64,000 nucleotides of DNA, taken from NCBI GenBank assembly GCA_003611955.1, contig RAZE01000014.1, positions 52,911 to 116,910 of the forward strand, read 5' to 3'. Within the stretch, counting starts at the first letter, position 1; each line of letters opens with the position of its first letter. Source of the DNA: a bacterium 1XD8-76 (GTDB lineage: Bacteria; Bacillota; Clostridia; Lachnospirales; Lachnospiraceae). The position numbers and the translations under genes were made by a program. Shown here piece after piece: positions 1-9,417 of the stretch. The notes below the pieces were generated by a model. That model saw only the letters and a list, made by a program, of their open reading frames with translations, was not told where the DNA came from and did no database searches.

Positions 1-1613
1 GATACCACGAAGACGATATCCGTCCCGTCCATCCATGCCATGATGACGATGGTTCCCCTCTTGGAGTCTTTCTCGAAAATGCCGTGCTGAATGGAATTTT
101 CCACGATGGGCTGCAGGATCAGTTTGGGTATCTCAAAATCCAGAATCTCATCCGGGACATCGATCAGGAAGGAGATCGTGTCCTCGTATCTCATGTTTTG
201 CAGTTTCACGTACAGTTCCACATGCCAGAGTTCTTCCCGGATCGGAGTGGTGATATTTTTCTTGGAGAGGGTCAGCTTGTAAAATTTGGAGAGGGTCTGC
301 ACCGCCAGGGAGACCTCCCTCTGCTTGCCGCTCTGGGCGAGCCAGTTGATCATATCCAGCATGTTGTAGAGGAAATGAGGGTTGATCTGAGCCTGCAGAG
401 CCCGCACCTCGGAGACCTTTAATTTCTCGGCGGTCTCGGTCTGTTCCTCGATCAGCTGATTGATGCGGCCCACCATGGCGTTATAGTTGAAGACCAGCTG
501 GCCGATCTCGTCCCTGTCGGAGTTGTCCTGGAAAGGGACAAGGTTTTTCTCCCGGTTCTGGTTGATCTTTTCCACCACAAGGGAGAGACGTTTGGCGAGA
601 CTGCCGGACAGCAGGAGGGCGGTGACGCAGGCCAGTGCCACGAAGAGCAGATAGAGCACCGCCGTGTTGAGAAGTACCTGCTGCCCCTCGGAGAAGACGC
701 TGTTTACGGGGATGACGGACACGAGACGCCAGTCCGTCTGGTCGATCTCCCGGTATCCCATGTACAGCTCCTCGTCAAGGATTGTGGTGGTGGCAAAATT
801 CTCCGTGCTGCCCACCGCTTCCGGGATGGACTCGTAGCGCTTGAAATAGGTGCCGGCAAGACTCTTGTCGGAGGAGGCGATGACGGAATTTCTGCTGTTG
901 ATCAAATAGTAGACGCTGCCCGTGCTGGTCAGGTTTCGATGCAGCATATCTTCCAGATGGCTCTCCGAAAAATAGATGGTGATATAACTGCATTCCCCGT
1001 TGGGGTTGGCGAGATTGGTAAATTTCTGTATGTAGGCCAGGGAACCATACCTGTCGATCTCTTCCGTTGTCAGATAAAAGGAGGGGCAGAGCAGAGAAAT
1101 ACTGTCCGGCTGTCCGTCAAAAATACCGTGCCAGTAGCTTCCGGAAACTTCGTCGACGGAGGAGATGACGCCGGAAAAAGAGGGGGAGGAAAAGTCGATA
1201 TCCCTGTCTGCGGGAATATATATTTTTATTGCCGTAATAAATTCATGATCGATCAGAGAGTTGATATTGCTGAAAAATTCCAGAGCCCGCAGGCTGTTCT
1301 GTTTGTCGTAGAGATAACCGTAGACATCCGGTGTGTAGGTGGCCTCGGAGAGAAAGGGGTTGGAAGTAATGCTGTCCATGGACAGGCGCAGCTGACTGAT
1401 GGTGGCTTCCAGCGTGTCCGCTGTCTGGCTGACCAACGCCTGTTCCGACTCGATGGTGTTGTCCGTGATAATATGGGAGAGACGCCCGTACAGAAAGACA
1501 AACACCACCAGTGTGGGGACAAGGACGAGGATCAGGTGGGTGATCATGAACTTGTTTTTAAATTTCATATCGTGCAGAAAATAGTGCACGGCAGAGGGAT
1601 GTTTTTTCTTCAT
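1..1613 (-). CDS. YesM-type sensor histidine kinase, C-terminus beyond the window
   Basis: Reading leftward from ATG at 1611-1613, the frame stays open to the window edge. It has a short cytoplasmic start, a membrane segment near residues 18-40, a long extracellular sensor region, a second membrane segment, a HAMP-like linker and the His_kinase (PF06580) signature QAQINPHFLYN with the phospho-accepting His. The HATPase domain is cut off by the window start. The start codon overlaps the stop of the response regulator upstream (ATGA), so the two are translationally coupled. By family knowledge it should phosphorylate that AraC-type regulator in response to an extracellular, often carbohydrate, signal. 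The divergent sugar ABC operon is the obvious candidate target; the ligand is unknown. Confidence 0.88.
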   Translation of the reverse strand, partial: MKKKHPSAVHYFLHDMKFKNKFMITHLILVLVPTLVVFVFLYGRLSHIITDNTIESEQALVSQTADTLEATISQLRLSMDSITSNPFLSEATYTPDVYGYLYDKQNSLRALEFFSNINSLIDHEFITAIKIYIPADRDIDFSSPSFSGVISSVDEVSGSYWHGIFDGQPDSISLLCPSFYLTTEEIDRYGSLAYIQKFTNLANPNGECSYITIYFSESHLEDMLHRNLTSTGSVYYLINSRNSVIASSDKSLAGTYFKRYESIPEAVGSTENFATTTILDEELYMGYREIDQTDWRLVSVIPVNSVFSEGQQVLLNTAVLYLLFVALACVTALLLSGSLAKRLSLVVEKINQNREKNLVPFQDNSDRDEIGQLVFNYNAMVGRINQLIEEQTETAEKLKVSEVRALQAQINPHFLYNMLDMINWLAQSGKQREVSLAVQTLSKFYKLTLSKKNITTPIREELWHVELYVKLQNMRYEDTISFLIDVPDEILDFEIPKLILQPIVENSIQHGIFEKDSKRGTIVIMAWMDGTDIVFVV

Positions 1614-3178
1614 GTTAAGCCTTCCTGTTCCCGGTATTCGGAGGGAGACATTCCCACTTGTTTTTTGAACGTTTTTCCGAAATAATTGCCGTCGCTGTAG
1701 CCGACGCGGGCGGAGATATCGGTGATTTTGTATCTGGGATCGGTCAGCAGTTTTTTCGCCTTGTCGATCCGGAAATCCGTCAGATACTGGTTTAGCGTCT
1801 GCCCGGTCTCATTTTTGAAGAGCGTACAGACGTAGGAGGATGAGAGAAAAACATGCTCGCTGATATCCTTGATGGAGAGTGTTTCATCCTGGTAATGGCC
1901 GGCTATAAATTCCTTGATCAGATAGACGGTGGAAGAGTTCTCGCTCCGGTTTTGAATCTGGGAGAAAAACTGTTGCGTCTTCTGTGTCAGCAATTCCTGC
2001 AGCTCATAGATGGATTCACATTCGGAAATATATCCCCAGAGGCTGTCCCCGGGTTCCTTCGCGGACGGGAGGACAAGGTTTAATATTTCGCAGGTATCGT
2101 TTATCAGCATAAAGAGTTTGTAGTACAGATCTTTCGCCTGGTTCGGAAGGACATTTTGGGGAGGCATCAGCTCCCGAAACAGTTCTTCCAGGAGAAGTTC
2201 GGTCTGTTTCTGGTCTTTGCGGAGAAGTGTCTCGGAGAGACGGCTGTCCATGTTCAGCGTACTCACATCAAAAAAGGTATCGTAAATCTCCCGGTGTTCG
2301 TAGATCCGGTAAGTGTTGTATTTCTGGAAGAAAGAATTCTGCAGTTCGATGACGGCGGAATTGTAGGAGTCGTGAATGTGGAGAGCCCCTTTTACGTTTT
2401 TCCCGAAAATGATATGGTAGTGCAGGGAAAGGGGGGAGAGGGCCTGCTCCAGCAGACGACCGAGGTTGTTTTTCCGGTTTGCCGTGTAATCGGAATGCCC
2501 CCAGACATGGTAAAAGTACAAAAGCCCCTGCCTGGTGGAATGGATCTCTTTCAGGTGAAGACCGTCGAGCACCTGGGACACGACAGGTTCCAGGATGGCA
2601 GTCAGAGCGTCCTGACTGTATGTATTGTGGTGAAACTGGATCAAAAAGGTGAAAAAGACAGTCTCCTCGTCCCGGGGAAAATCAAAGTCCAGATCTTCGG
2701 AGAGAAACGAGGAGGCCTCCCCCTTGGGCGCGTAGGCGAGCCTTGAGGCGAGGGCGGCGCGGGAGCGGGCCAGGGAGAGCGCCTTGGAGGAGGCGGCTTT
2801 TCTGCCGGCTTCCACAGCGGCTTTTGCCTCCAGCACCGTATCGGAGATCTCTTCCAGATCGATGGGTTTCTCCACATAACTCACGGCTTTCAGTTTGATG
2901 GCTGCCTTTAAATATTCTTTGTCGGAATAACCGCTCATAAAAATGATGCTGAGAGCCGGGTTGATCAGCTGTAATTTTTCCGCCATCTCGATACCGCTCA
3001 TATGGGGCATCCGCACATCGCTCAGAATAATGTCAGGCCGGAAAGTCAGTGCGGTCTCGTAGCCGTGCAGGCCGTCGTCGGCCTGTGCGACAGCGCTGAT
3101 GCCCAGTGATTTCCAGTCAATACTGTTCATCAGACCGTCCCTTGTCAGTTTTTCGTCATCCACGATCAGCAGTTTCAT
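1610..3178 (-). CDS. YesN-type response regulator with AraC DNA-binding domain
   Basis: The 522-residue protein starts with a CheY-like receiver (MKLLIVDDEKLTRDG, then a phospho-acceptor Asp in ILSDVRMP and a conserved Lys in VEKPIDL). It ends with two AraC-type helix-turn-helix motifs in the last 100 residues (KDISEHVFLSSSYVCTLFK and ITDISARVGYSDGNYFGKTF). The start at 3178 was chosen because GGAGGTG lies six bases upstream; a longer in-frame start lacks a ribosome site. It is the partner of the downstream histidine kinase and is transcribed away from the sugar ABC operon that begins about 200 bases to the right, an arrangement usual for regulators of sugar uptake. Confidence 0.92.
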   Translation of the reverse strand: MKLLIVDDEKLTRDGLMNSIDWKSLGISAVAQADDGLHGYETALTFRPDIILSDVRMPHMSGIEMAEKLQLINPALSIIFMSGYSDKEYLKAAIKLKAVSYVEKPIDLEEISDTVLEAKAAVEAGRKAASSKALSLARSRAALASRLAYAPKGEASSFLSEDLDFDFPRDEETVFFTFLIQFHHNTYSQDALTAILEPVVSQVLDGLHLKEIHSTRQGLLYFYHVWGHSDYTANRKNNLGRLLEQALSPLSLHYHIIFGKNVKGALHIHDSYNSAVIELQNSFFQKYNTYRIYEHREIYDTFFDVSTLNMDSRLSETLLRKDQKQTELLLEELFRELMPPQNVLPNQAKDLYYKLFMLINDTCEILNLVLPSAKEPGDSLWGYISECESIYELQELLTQKTQQFFSQIQNRSENSSTVYLIKEFIAGHYQDETLSIKDISEHVFLSSSYVCTLFKNETGQTLNQYLTDFRIDKAKKLLTDPRYKITDISARVGYSDGNYFGKTFKKQVGMSPSEYREQEGLT

Positions 3179-3373
3179 AGTCACCTCCGCCATGGATTTA
3201 TTGTAGCACGGGGAGGAAAAAAAGAAAATGATTTTACCCAAAATCAAAAAAAAGTACGATGGCGCGGGAAATTTTCTGATGCTATACTTAGAACAACAAA
3301 GAATTTAAAACAGCAGAGATCCGCAGCCGTGTACTGGGAGGATCTCTGCGGAACTGGAATGGAGGAGATAAAG

Positions 3374-4894
3374 TTGTCAGAGTATGTACTTGAACTGAAG
3401 GGCATTACCAAGATATTCCCCGGCGTAAAAGCGCTGAACAATGTACAGTTTCAGTTGAAACCGGGCGAAGTCCATGCGCTGATGGGGGAAAACGGCGCAG
3501 GTAAGTCTACTTTCATCAAAGTCATTACCGGCGTACATAAAGCGGAAGAAGGCGAGATGTACCTGTTCGGCAAAAAAGTAGACTTCAAGGGTCCGAGGGA
3601 CGCGCAGCAGGCGGGTATTGCCGCGGTGTACCAGCATCCCACTTCCTATCCCGATCTCACGGTGACAGAGAATATTTTTATGAACCACGAGATCAAGAAA
3701 AGGGGGATTATCCAGTGGAAGCAGATGAATGAGGAGGCTCAGGGATATCTGGACGAACTGGATGCGGATTTTAAGTCCACAGCGGAGATGGGAGCTCTCT
3801 CCGTGGCGCAGCAGCAGATGGTAGAGATCGCGAAGGCAGTCTCCACCCACGCGAGGATCATCATTTTAGACGAGCCCACAGCGGCGCTGACAGCAAATGA
3901 ATCCCAGAAATTATATAAGATCGTGGATAAATTGAAGGAGAGCGGCGTTTCGATCATCTTCATCTCTCACAGGTTTGAAGATATGTACCGCCTCGCCAGC
4001 AGAGTTACCGTGTTCCGCGATTCCCAGTACATAGGAACTTACGATGTGAACGGCATCACCAACGCGGACCTGATCAAAGCCATGGTGGGCCGTGAGATCA
4101 ACGATCTGTTCCCGAAACCGGAAGTAAAACCGGGCGAGGAGATGCTGCGTGTGGAGAACTTCTCCCGCGTGGGTTATTACAAGAACGTCAACTTCCATGT
4201 CCGCGCAGGGGAGATCGTGGGGTTGACCGGGTTGGTCGGTGCAGGCCGTACCGAAGTGGTGGAGAGCGTCTGCGGCATCACAAGACAGAGTGAGGGAAAG
4301 GTATTTCTGGAAGGGAAGGAAGTGGCGATCAAAAATCCCACGGACGCCATGGAAAACGGCATCATTCTTCTGCCGGAGGACAGACAGAAGACGGGGCTTA
4401 TCCTGAGCTGGGGACTGGGCAGAAATGTGACTCTCCCGATCGTGAAAAAGCTTTCCAACAACGGGTTTACGAACGATAAAAAGGAGCGCGAGCTCTCCAG
4501 GAAATTCCTGGAGGATGTGGATACGAAGGCGGTGACGATATTTGATCCGGCGAGCTCTTTGTCCGGCGGCAACCAGCAGAAAGTCGTCGTGGCGAAGGCG
4601 TTAGCCCAGGACAATATGAAAGTCATCATCATGGACGAGCCGACCAAAGGTGTGGACGTGGGCGCGAAAGCCGAGATCTACGCGATCATGGGCGAGCTTG
4701 CCCAGAAGGGCTTTGCGATCATCATGATCTCGTCCGAGATGCCCGAGATACTGGGCATGTCCGACAGGATCTACGTCATGTGCAACGGCCGTGTGACCGG
4801 CGAGTTGAGCCGTGAGGAGGCGACGCAGGAGACGATCCTGGAGTTCGCCATGGAAAAGGGCGGCAAGAAAAAGAGAGAGGAGGCTGCGAAATAA
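3374..4894 (+). CDS. sugar ABC importer ATPase, RbsA/MglA type
   Basis: A 506-residue protein with two ABC cassettes in tandem. The first has Walker A GENGAGKSTF, a signature region ALSVAQQQM and Walker B IIILDEPTAAL. The second has a degenerate P-loop (GLVGAGRTEVV), the signature LSGGNQQKV and Walker B IIMDEPTKGVD. This double cassette with a weak second P-loop is typical of the CUT2 family of monosaccharide importers. The TTG at 3374 is preferred because GGAGGAG sits six bases before it; an in-frame ATG at 3359 overlaps that ribosome site. Its stop overlaps the start of the next permease (TAATG). It supplies energy to the two permeases and the binding protein that follow. Confidence 0.93.
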   Translation: MSEYVLELKGITKIFPGVKALNNVQFQLKPGEVHALMGENGAGKSTFIKVITGVHKAEEGEMYLFGKKVDFKGPRDAQQAGIAAVYQHPTSYPDLTVTENIFMNHEIKKRGIIQWKQMNEEAQGYLDELDADFKSTAEMGALSVAQQQMVEIAKAVSTHARIIILDEPTAALTANESQKLYKIVDKLKESGVSIIFISHRFEDMYRLASRVTVFRDSQYIGTYDVNGITNADLIKAMVGREINDLFPKPEVKPGEEMLRVENFSRVGYYKNVNFHVRAGEIVGLTGLVGAGRTEVVESVCGITRQSEGKVFLEGKEVAIKNPTDAMENGIILLPEDRQKTGLILSWGLGRNVTLPIVKKLSNNGFTNDKKERELSRKFLEDVDTKAVTIFDPASSLSGGNQQKVVVAKALAQDNMKVIIMDEPTKGVDVGAKAEIYAIMGELAQKGFAIIMISSEMPEILGMSDRIYVMCNGRVTGELSREEATQETILEFAMEKGGKKKREEAAK

Positions 4895-5892
4895 TGGAAA
4901 AGAAATCTTTATTGAAGAAAATCACAGGCTCCCGTGAAGCCAGTCTGGTTATCGTACTGATCGTCCTGTGTATCGCGGTGACGATCAAGAGCCCGAACTT
5001 TATGTCGGCCCAGAACATTCTGGAAATTTTGAAGAACAATGCGGTTATCATGATCATGGCGCTGGGTATGCTGTGCGTACTGCTGATCGGCGGCATCGAT
5101 ATTTCCATCACGTCCACGCTGGCCTTTGCGGGTATGACCATCGGCATGATGTACAAATACGACATGATCGAGAGCACTTTGCTCGGTTTTGCCATCGCCA
5201 CGGCGATGGGCGCGGTGTGCGGACTTCTGATCGGTGTGATCATCGCCTACGGCAAGGTGATGCCGATTATCGCCACGATGGGCTTTATGTATATCTACAG
5301 AGGATTTGCCTACCTGGTGGCTCAGGATCAGTGGGCGGGCGCAGATGCGCTGGGAAGTTTTAAGGACTTTACGCTGAGCAATTCCCTGAGCTTTGGACTG
5401 ATCAACAATACGATCACGGTGGCGATCGTCTGCTATATCGTCTTCTTTATCGTACTGAAATGGACGAAATTCGGGCGCTGCATCTACGCGGTGGGTTCCA
5501 ACGCCGAGGCGGCGGAGATTTCCGGTATCAATGTGGCGGCGATCAAGACGGCAGTGTACACGATCATGGGCACGTTGGCCGGTCTGTGCGGCGCTCTGGC
5601 TACTTCGGTCTACGCGTCGGCGCAGCCCAACATGCTGACCTCCAAGGAGATGGATGTCATTGCGGCCTGCGTGATCGGCGGCGTGAGCATGAACGGCGGG
5701 CGCGGCAGCGTACTCGGGGCATTGCTCGGGGCACTGGTGTTATCGGTTATTTCCAAGGCGCTTCCGCTCGTGGGGATCAACGCCATCGCGCAAAATACGA
5801 TCAAGGGCGTCATCATCGTGGCGGTTATCGTACTGAACGTACTGACCCAGCGCATGATGGATAAGGCGAACCTTGAAAACAGAGAGATGTAA
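4894..5892 (+). CDS. sugar ABC importer permease, RbsC type (first)
   Basis: A 332-residue hydrophobic protein with about eight to ten membrane segments. It contains the BPD_transp_2 motifs of CUT2 permeases: GGIDISI after the second membrane segment, YAVGSNAEAAEISGI, and VIGGVSMNGGRGSVLGALLG near the C-terminus. It starts inside the stop of the ATPase gene and is followed after 14 bases, including GGAGGGG, by a second permease. Two different permeases imply a heterodimeric channel, as in the rhamnose and AI-2 transporters. Substrate cannot be read from this sequence. Confidence 0.92.
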   Translation: MEKKSLLKKITGSREASLVIVLIVLCIAVTIKSPNFMSAQNILEILKNNAVIMIMALGMLCVLLIGGIDISITSTLAFAGMTIGMMYKYDMIESTLLGFAIATAMGAVCGLLIGVIIAYGKVMPIIATMGFMYIYRGFAYLVAQDQWAGADALGSFKDFTLSNSLSFGLINNTITVAIVCYIVFFIVLKWTKFGRCIYAVGSNAEAAEISGINVAAIKTAVYTIMGTLAGLCGALATSVYASAQPNMLTSKEMDVIAACVIGGVSMNGGRGSVLGALLGALVLSVISKALPLVGINAIAQNTIKGVIIVAVIVLNVLTQRMMDKANLENREM

Positions 5893-5906
5893 GGAGGGGA
5901 AAGACT

Positions 5907-6917
5907 ATGGCAGGAAAATCAGGAAGAACAATATCTGCAACTCCCGATAAGTCGCTGAAAAAAGCGCTTTTGAGCTGGGAAGGCATGCTGTTGCTTCTGT
6001 TTATCGCAATCAATATTTTATGCAAATGCATTTCTCCGGTTTACACTCTGACGAATGTACTTCGCGAAATGCCAAAGTATCTGACGGAAATCTTTTTACT
6101 GTTTCCGATGGCGTATATTCTGCTGATGGGGGAGATCGATATCTCCGTCGGTTCCACAGTATGTCTGGCGGCGACAATGGCCTGCCTCTCAAGCAACGCG
6201 GGAGTTCCGTTTATCGGGGTCCTGGCGGTAGGCTTGCTTACCGGAACGGTTTGTGGTATGATAAACGGGTTTTTGGCGACAAGGTTCAGAGAGCTGCCGA
6301 CGATGATCATCACGCTGGGGACACAGATCGTGTTCCGCGGTATCGCCGAGATCGCCCTGGGGGACGGCGGTTCCGTCTCTCTGACAAACGCTGACGGATT
6401 TCGAATGATAGCAGGGAAGGTCGGACCGGTTCCGTACATGTTCTTTATCGTGATTCTCTGCGCGGTCCTCTTCACGGTGATCGCCGAGAAACGGGTATTC
6501 GGCCGGAGCCTCTACGCGATAGGATCCAACTCCAGGACGGCGTTTTATTCCGGTGTGAAGGTAAATCAGATGTTGTTTATCTCCTACACGGTTCTGGGGC
6601 TCCTTGCAGGTGTATCCGCGCTGTTCCTGACAAGCGCGACCTACGGTGCGAACACCACCACCGGAAAAGGGTTCGAGATGGATGCCATTGCCATGGCGGT
6701 GTTCGGCGGCATCTCCACAGCCGGCGGAAAAGGGAAACTTGTGGGCGGCATTATCTCCGCGTTTACGATCACCTGCCTGCGTGTGGGCCTTGGACAGATA
6801 AATATGAATCCTCAGGTTATCCTGATCATCCTGGGTGCTCTGCTGATCTGCGCAGTTCTTCTGCCGAATATTTCCCAGAGCATCTCGGACAAAAAGAAAA
6901 AGGCTTCCAGAGCCTGA
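5907..6917 (+). CDS. sugar ABC importer permease, RbsC type (second)
   Basis: A 336-residue membrane protein of the same family as its neighbour. It shows GEIDISVGS, the segment YAIGSNSRTAFYSGV and FGGISTAGGKGKLVGG, the counterparts of the motifs in the first permease. It has a clear ribosome site (AAGGAGGGG) ahead of its ATG. The ATPase, two permeases and binding protein are on one strand with short gaps and almost certainly form one operon. The two permeases differ strongly in sequence, so they are an old duplication and not a recent one. Confidence 0.92.
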   Translation: MAGKSGRTISATPDKSLKKALLSWEGMLLLLFIAINILCKCISPVYTLTNVLREMPKYLTEIFLLFPMAYILLMGEIDISVGSTVCLAATMACLSSNAGVPFIGVLAVGLLTGTVCGMINGFLATRFRELPTMIITLGTQIVFRGIAEIALGDGGSVSLTNADGFRMIAGKVGPVPYMFFIVILCAVLFTVIAEKRVFGRSLYAIGSNSRTAFYSGVKVNQMLFISYTVLGLLAGVSALFLTSATYGANTTTGKGFEMDAIAMAVFGGISTAGGKGKLVGGIISAFTITCLRVGLGQINMNPQVILIILGALLICAVLLPNISQSISDKKKKASRA

Positions 6918-6989
6918 ATGATGCGGTATCTTCCTCGGATCGAGGTTGATATAGAAACTATTAATAAATTTTTAAGGGAGGACCTAAAA

Positions 6990-8120
6990 ATGAAGAAAAA
7001 AGTATTAAGTGCCATTCTCAGTGTAGCAATGGTAGCGGCACTTCTGGTTGGCTGCGGCAACGCTGCAGAAGAGACGGAAGCACCGGCAGCAACAGAAGAA
7101 GCACCTGCAGAGGAGGCTCCGGCTGAGGAAGCGGAAGCACCTGCAGAGGACGCAGCACCCGCAGAGGACGCTGCAGCAGGCGGCGGTACATACGCATTCG
7201 TATCCAAATCCGCAGGTAACCCGTTCAACGAGAGACAGGCAACCGGTTTTGAGGAAGCGGTGGCAGATCTCGGCGGAACAGCTATTATTCAGCATCCCGA
7301 ATCCGCTACGGCTGATGCACAGATCACAGTGATCCAGTCCCTGATCTCTCAGGGCGTTGACAGCATCTGTGTGGCAGCGAACGACGAGAACGCTCTGCAG
7401 GCAGCTCTGGAAGAGGCAGCGGCAGAAGGCATCAAAGTTTGTTCCGTTGACTCTACCGTAAACGTAGCAAGCCGTTTGACACACGTAAACCAGGCAGGTG
7501 TTACCGAGATCGGTCAGTGCCTGATGGATGCGGTTTATGATATCACAGGCGGCGAAGGCCAGTGGGCTATCCTTTCCGCTACATCTCAGGCGGCAAACCA
7601 GAATGCATGGATCGAGTCCATGAAAGAGATCATGGCAGCAGACGAGAAGTATGCGAAGCTTGAGCTGGTAGAAGTTGCTTACGGCGATGACGAGCCTCAG
7701 AAATCCACAGACCAGACACAGGCTCTGTTGCAGAACTATCCTGATCTGAAAGTGATCTGCGCTCCTACCACAGTTGGTATCGCAGCGGCAGCTAAGGTAT
7801 TACAGGACCAGGGATCTTCCGTGAAGCTGACAGGCCTCGGCCTTCCTTCCGAGATGGCTGAGTACATCGGCGATGACGATGCTCACTCCTGCCCTTACAT
7901 GTTCCTGTGGAATCCTATCGACCTTGGACGTCTGGGCGCATACACATCCGCAGCACTGGTGAACGGTGATATCACAGGCGCGGAAGGCGACACATTCACA
8001 GCAGGCGATATGGGTGACTATACCGTAGTGAAAGCTGGAGACGGCGGCACAGAGATCATCCTCGGCGCTCCTTTCAAATTCGATCCTTCCAACATCGAAG
8101 AGTGGAAAGAAGTTTACTAA
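6990..8120 (+). CDS. sugar-binding lipoprotein, RhaS/LsrB-like
   Basis: A 376-residue lipoprotein. A signal peptide with a lipobox (LLVGCGN) is followed by a low-complexity linker of about 40 residues rich in Ala, Glu and Pro, then a periplasmic-binding type I domain that opens with TYAFVSKSAGNPFNERQ. Motifs such as LISQGVDSICVAAND and a hinge-region DLGRLGAYTSAALV resemble the RhaS and AI-2 binding-protein group. The ATG at 6990 has AGGGAGG eight bases upstream. It delivers substrate to the permease pair. Rhamnose or another deoxy- or pentose sugar is plausible, but no matching catabolic genes are in the window. Confidence 0.88.
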   Translation: MKKKVLSAILSVAMVAALLVGCGNAAEETEAPAATEEAPAEEAPAEEAEAPAEDAAPAEDAAAGGGTYAFVSKSAGNPFNERQATGFEEAVADLGGTAIIQHPESATADAQITVIQSLISQGVDSICVAANDENALQAALEEAAAEGIKVCSVDSTVNVASRLTHVNQAGVTEIGQCLMDAVYDITGGEGQWAILSATSQAANQNAWIESMKEIMAADEKYAKLELVEVAYGDDEPQKSTDQTQALLQNYPDLKVICAPTTVGIAAAAKVLQDQGSSVKLTGLGLPSEMAEYIGDDDAHSCPYMFLWNPIDLGRLGAYTSAALVNGDITGAEGDTFTAGDMGDYTVVKAGDGGTEIILGAPFKFDPSNIEEWKEVY

Positions 8121-8134
8121 ATGGAAACGTTTAT

Positions 8135-8167
8135 GCGGGACTGTAGAGATACGGTCCCGCGTATTTT
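8135..8167 (+). terminator. Rho-independent terminator of the sugar ABC operon
   Basis: A perfect seven-base stem GCGGGAC / GTCCCGC with a 12-base loop is followed by GTATTTTT. It lies 14 bases after the binding-protein stop. Confidence 0.8.
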
Positions 8168-8202
8168 TGGTTATAATATAGAGAAAAAGTTGGGATATTA
8201 TT

Positions 8203-8949
8203 ATGAAAAAGAGATGGACAGCGGTTATCATTGCCTTGAGTATGGCGCTATTGTCTTCCGGCTGTGGTTCTGCGGGAAGCGATAATACGGAGACAGAGAT
8301 CACGGAGGATGCGGTCGGGAGCGGCGACGAAACAGATGATGTGGGAATGGGGAATATGACGGCGGACTACAGCGGAGCTGTGGCGGCGGCCCTTTCGAAA
8401 TCGTGGAATGTGGAAGGGGAGGAGGAAACCTATGTGTTTTCTACCGACGGAAGCGGCGGGCACGGTCTGAAGGGAAAACAGGAGAAGTTTCAGTACAGCT
8501 GCGGTTTTGATGAGGAAAATAATATTCTGGTTCAGATCACGACAGAGGAGTCGGAGGAAACGTACCGAATCTCTACCGATGAAACCGGATATCGATTATA
8601 TATGGAAGCGGCAGAGAAGGATGGAGAGAAAAAAATACTGACTCCCGCCGGGCTGGAGATCCTGGATACGGAGGACGAGAGGGTATCGGGGATTTTAGGT
8701 ATATGGGTGGACGACAGCGGGAACAGATATGAATTTACAAAAGACAGTAAATTTCGGATCCTGACGTCGGAAAACAACGACGGTACTTTCAGCGCGGCCG
8801 ACAAAAAGGAAGAAATGGTACAGGAGATCTGTATTCGAGTGGCAGGCGGAAGTCTGAAGTATGAGTACAGCCTGAAGGATGAAGGGAAAACGCTGGAGCT
8901 TTACAGCAGGGACGCAGAAAGTTTTTACTATTGGCACAGGGAAGAATAG
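8203..8949 (+). CDS. putative lipoprotein of unknown function
   Basis: A 248-residue protein with a Lys/Arg start, a hydrophobic segment and a lipobox (LLSSGCGS), so it is probably anchored outside the membrane. The mature part is acidic and hydrophilic, with two similar stretches rich in Glu and aromatic residues (around ETYVFSTDGSG and ETYRISTDETG) that may be repeated small beta domains, and another around GIWVDDSGNRYEFTKD. I do not recognise a named family. A TATAAT-like box lies about 30 bases upstream, after the terminator of the ABC operon, so it is probably transcribed on its own. Confidence 0.75.
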   Translation: MKKRWTAVIIALSMALLSSGCGSAGSDNTETEITEDAVGSGDETDDVGMGNMTADYSGAVAAALSKSWNVEGEEETYVFSTDGSGGHGLKGKQEKFQYSCGFDEENNILVQITTEESEETYRISTDETGYRLYMEAAEKDGEKKILTPAGLEILDTEDERVSGILGIWVDDSGNRYEFTKDSKFRILTSENNDGTFSAADKKEEMVQEICIRVAGGSLKYEYSLKDEGKTLELYSRDAESFYYWHREE

Positions 8950-9046
8950 CAGGGATCGGAAAAGCCGGAACGGATAAGACAGTATTGTAATAAATCCTGC
9001 CCGCCGGGCATAAGATGTAACAAAGCATGGCGGGGGGATCTTTTAT

Positions 9047-9358
9047 ATGACGAAAAACAAATCAAAGACTTGCGGAAAGCCCGAAATTTACGGCAAGTCC
9101 GGCGATTTGCTTCATGAGCGTGTCATTGCTGTGGCAGGCTATATTGTAGAGAATAATGCGACGGTAAGGCAGACGGCAAAAGAATTTGGAATCAGCAAGA
9201 GTACGGTGCACAAGGACGTCACAGACAGGCTTACCGCAATAAATCCGGCTCTGGCAAAACAGGTGAGATCGGTACTGGATGTGAACAAATCGGAGCGTCA
9301 TATCCGCGGCGGTCTGGCGACAAGAGAGAAATATCTGCATCAGCATACAGCGGAATAA
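9047..9358 (+). CDS. spoIIID: sporulation transcription factor SpoIIID
   Basis: A 103-residue protein whose C-terminal 80 residues match SpoIIID closely: ATVRQTAKEFGISKSTVHKD is the helix-turn-helix, and HIRGGLATREKYL is the conserved basic tail. SpoIIID acts in the mother cell under sigma-E and switches many sporulation genes on or off. This copy has about 20 extra residues at the N-terminus; no later Met is available, and GGGGGG precedes the ATG, so the longer form is kept. It indicates an endospore-forming Firmicute. A strong terminator follows directly. Confidence 0.93.
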   Translation: MTKNKSKTCGKPEIYGKSGDLLHERVIAVAGYIVENNATVRQTAKEFGISKSTVHKDVTDRLTAINPALAKQVRSVLDVNKSERHIRGGLATREKYLHQHTAE

Positions 9359-9378
9359 ATGATAGAACAAAATGCCAA

Positions 9379-9410
9379 AACTATCGGAAAGTTTCTTTTC
9401 GGTAGTTTTT
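9379..9410 (+). terminator. Rho-independent terminator after spoIIID
   Basis: A 13-base-pair stem (AACTATCGGAAAG paired with CTTTTCGGTAGTT, allowing GU pairs) with a TTT loop runs into a T tract. It may also serve the convergent membrane-protein gene. Confidence 0.85.
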
Positions 9411-9417
9411 TGTTGGG

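Noticed and set aside
6990..8120. AI-2 receptor LsrB or rhamnose receptor RhaS as a firm name
   Set aside because: The protein resembles both groups and no Lsr or rhamnose catabolic genes are adjacent, so no gene symbol was given.
8121..8134. Catabolite-responsive element TGGAAACGTTTATG
   Set aside because: It matches the left half of a cre site but not the final CA, and it lies after the stop codon within the terminator leader.
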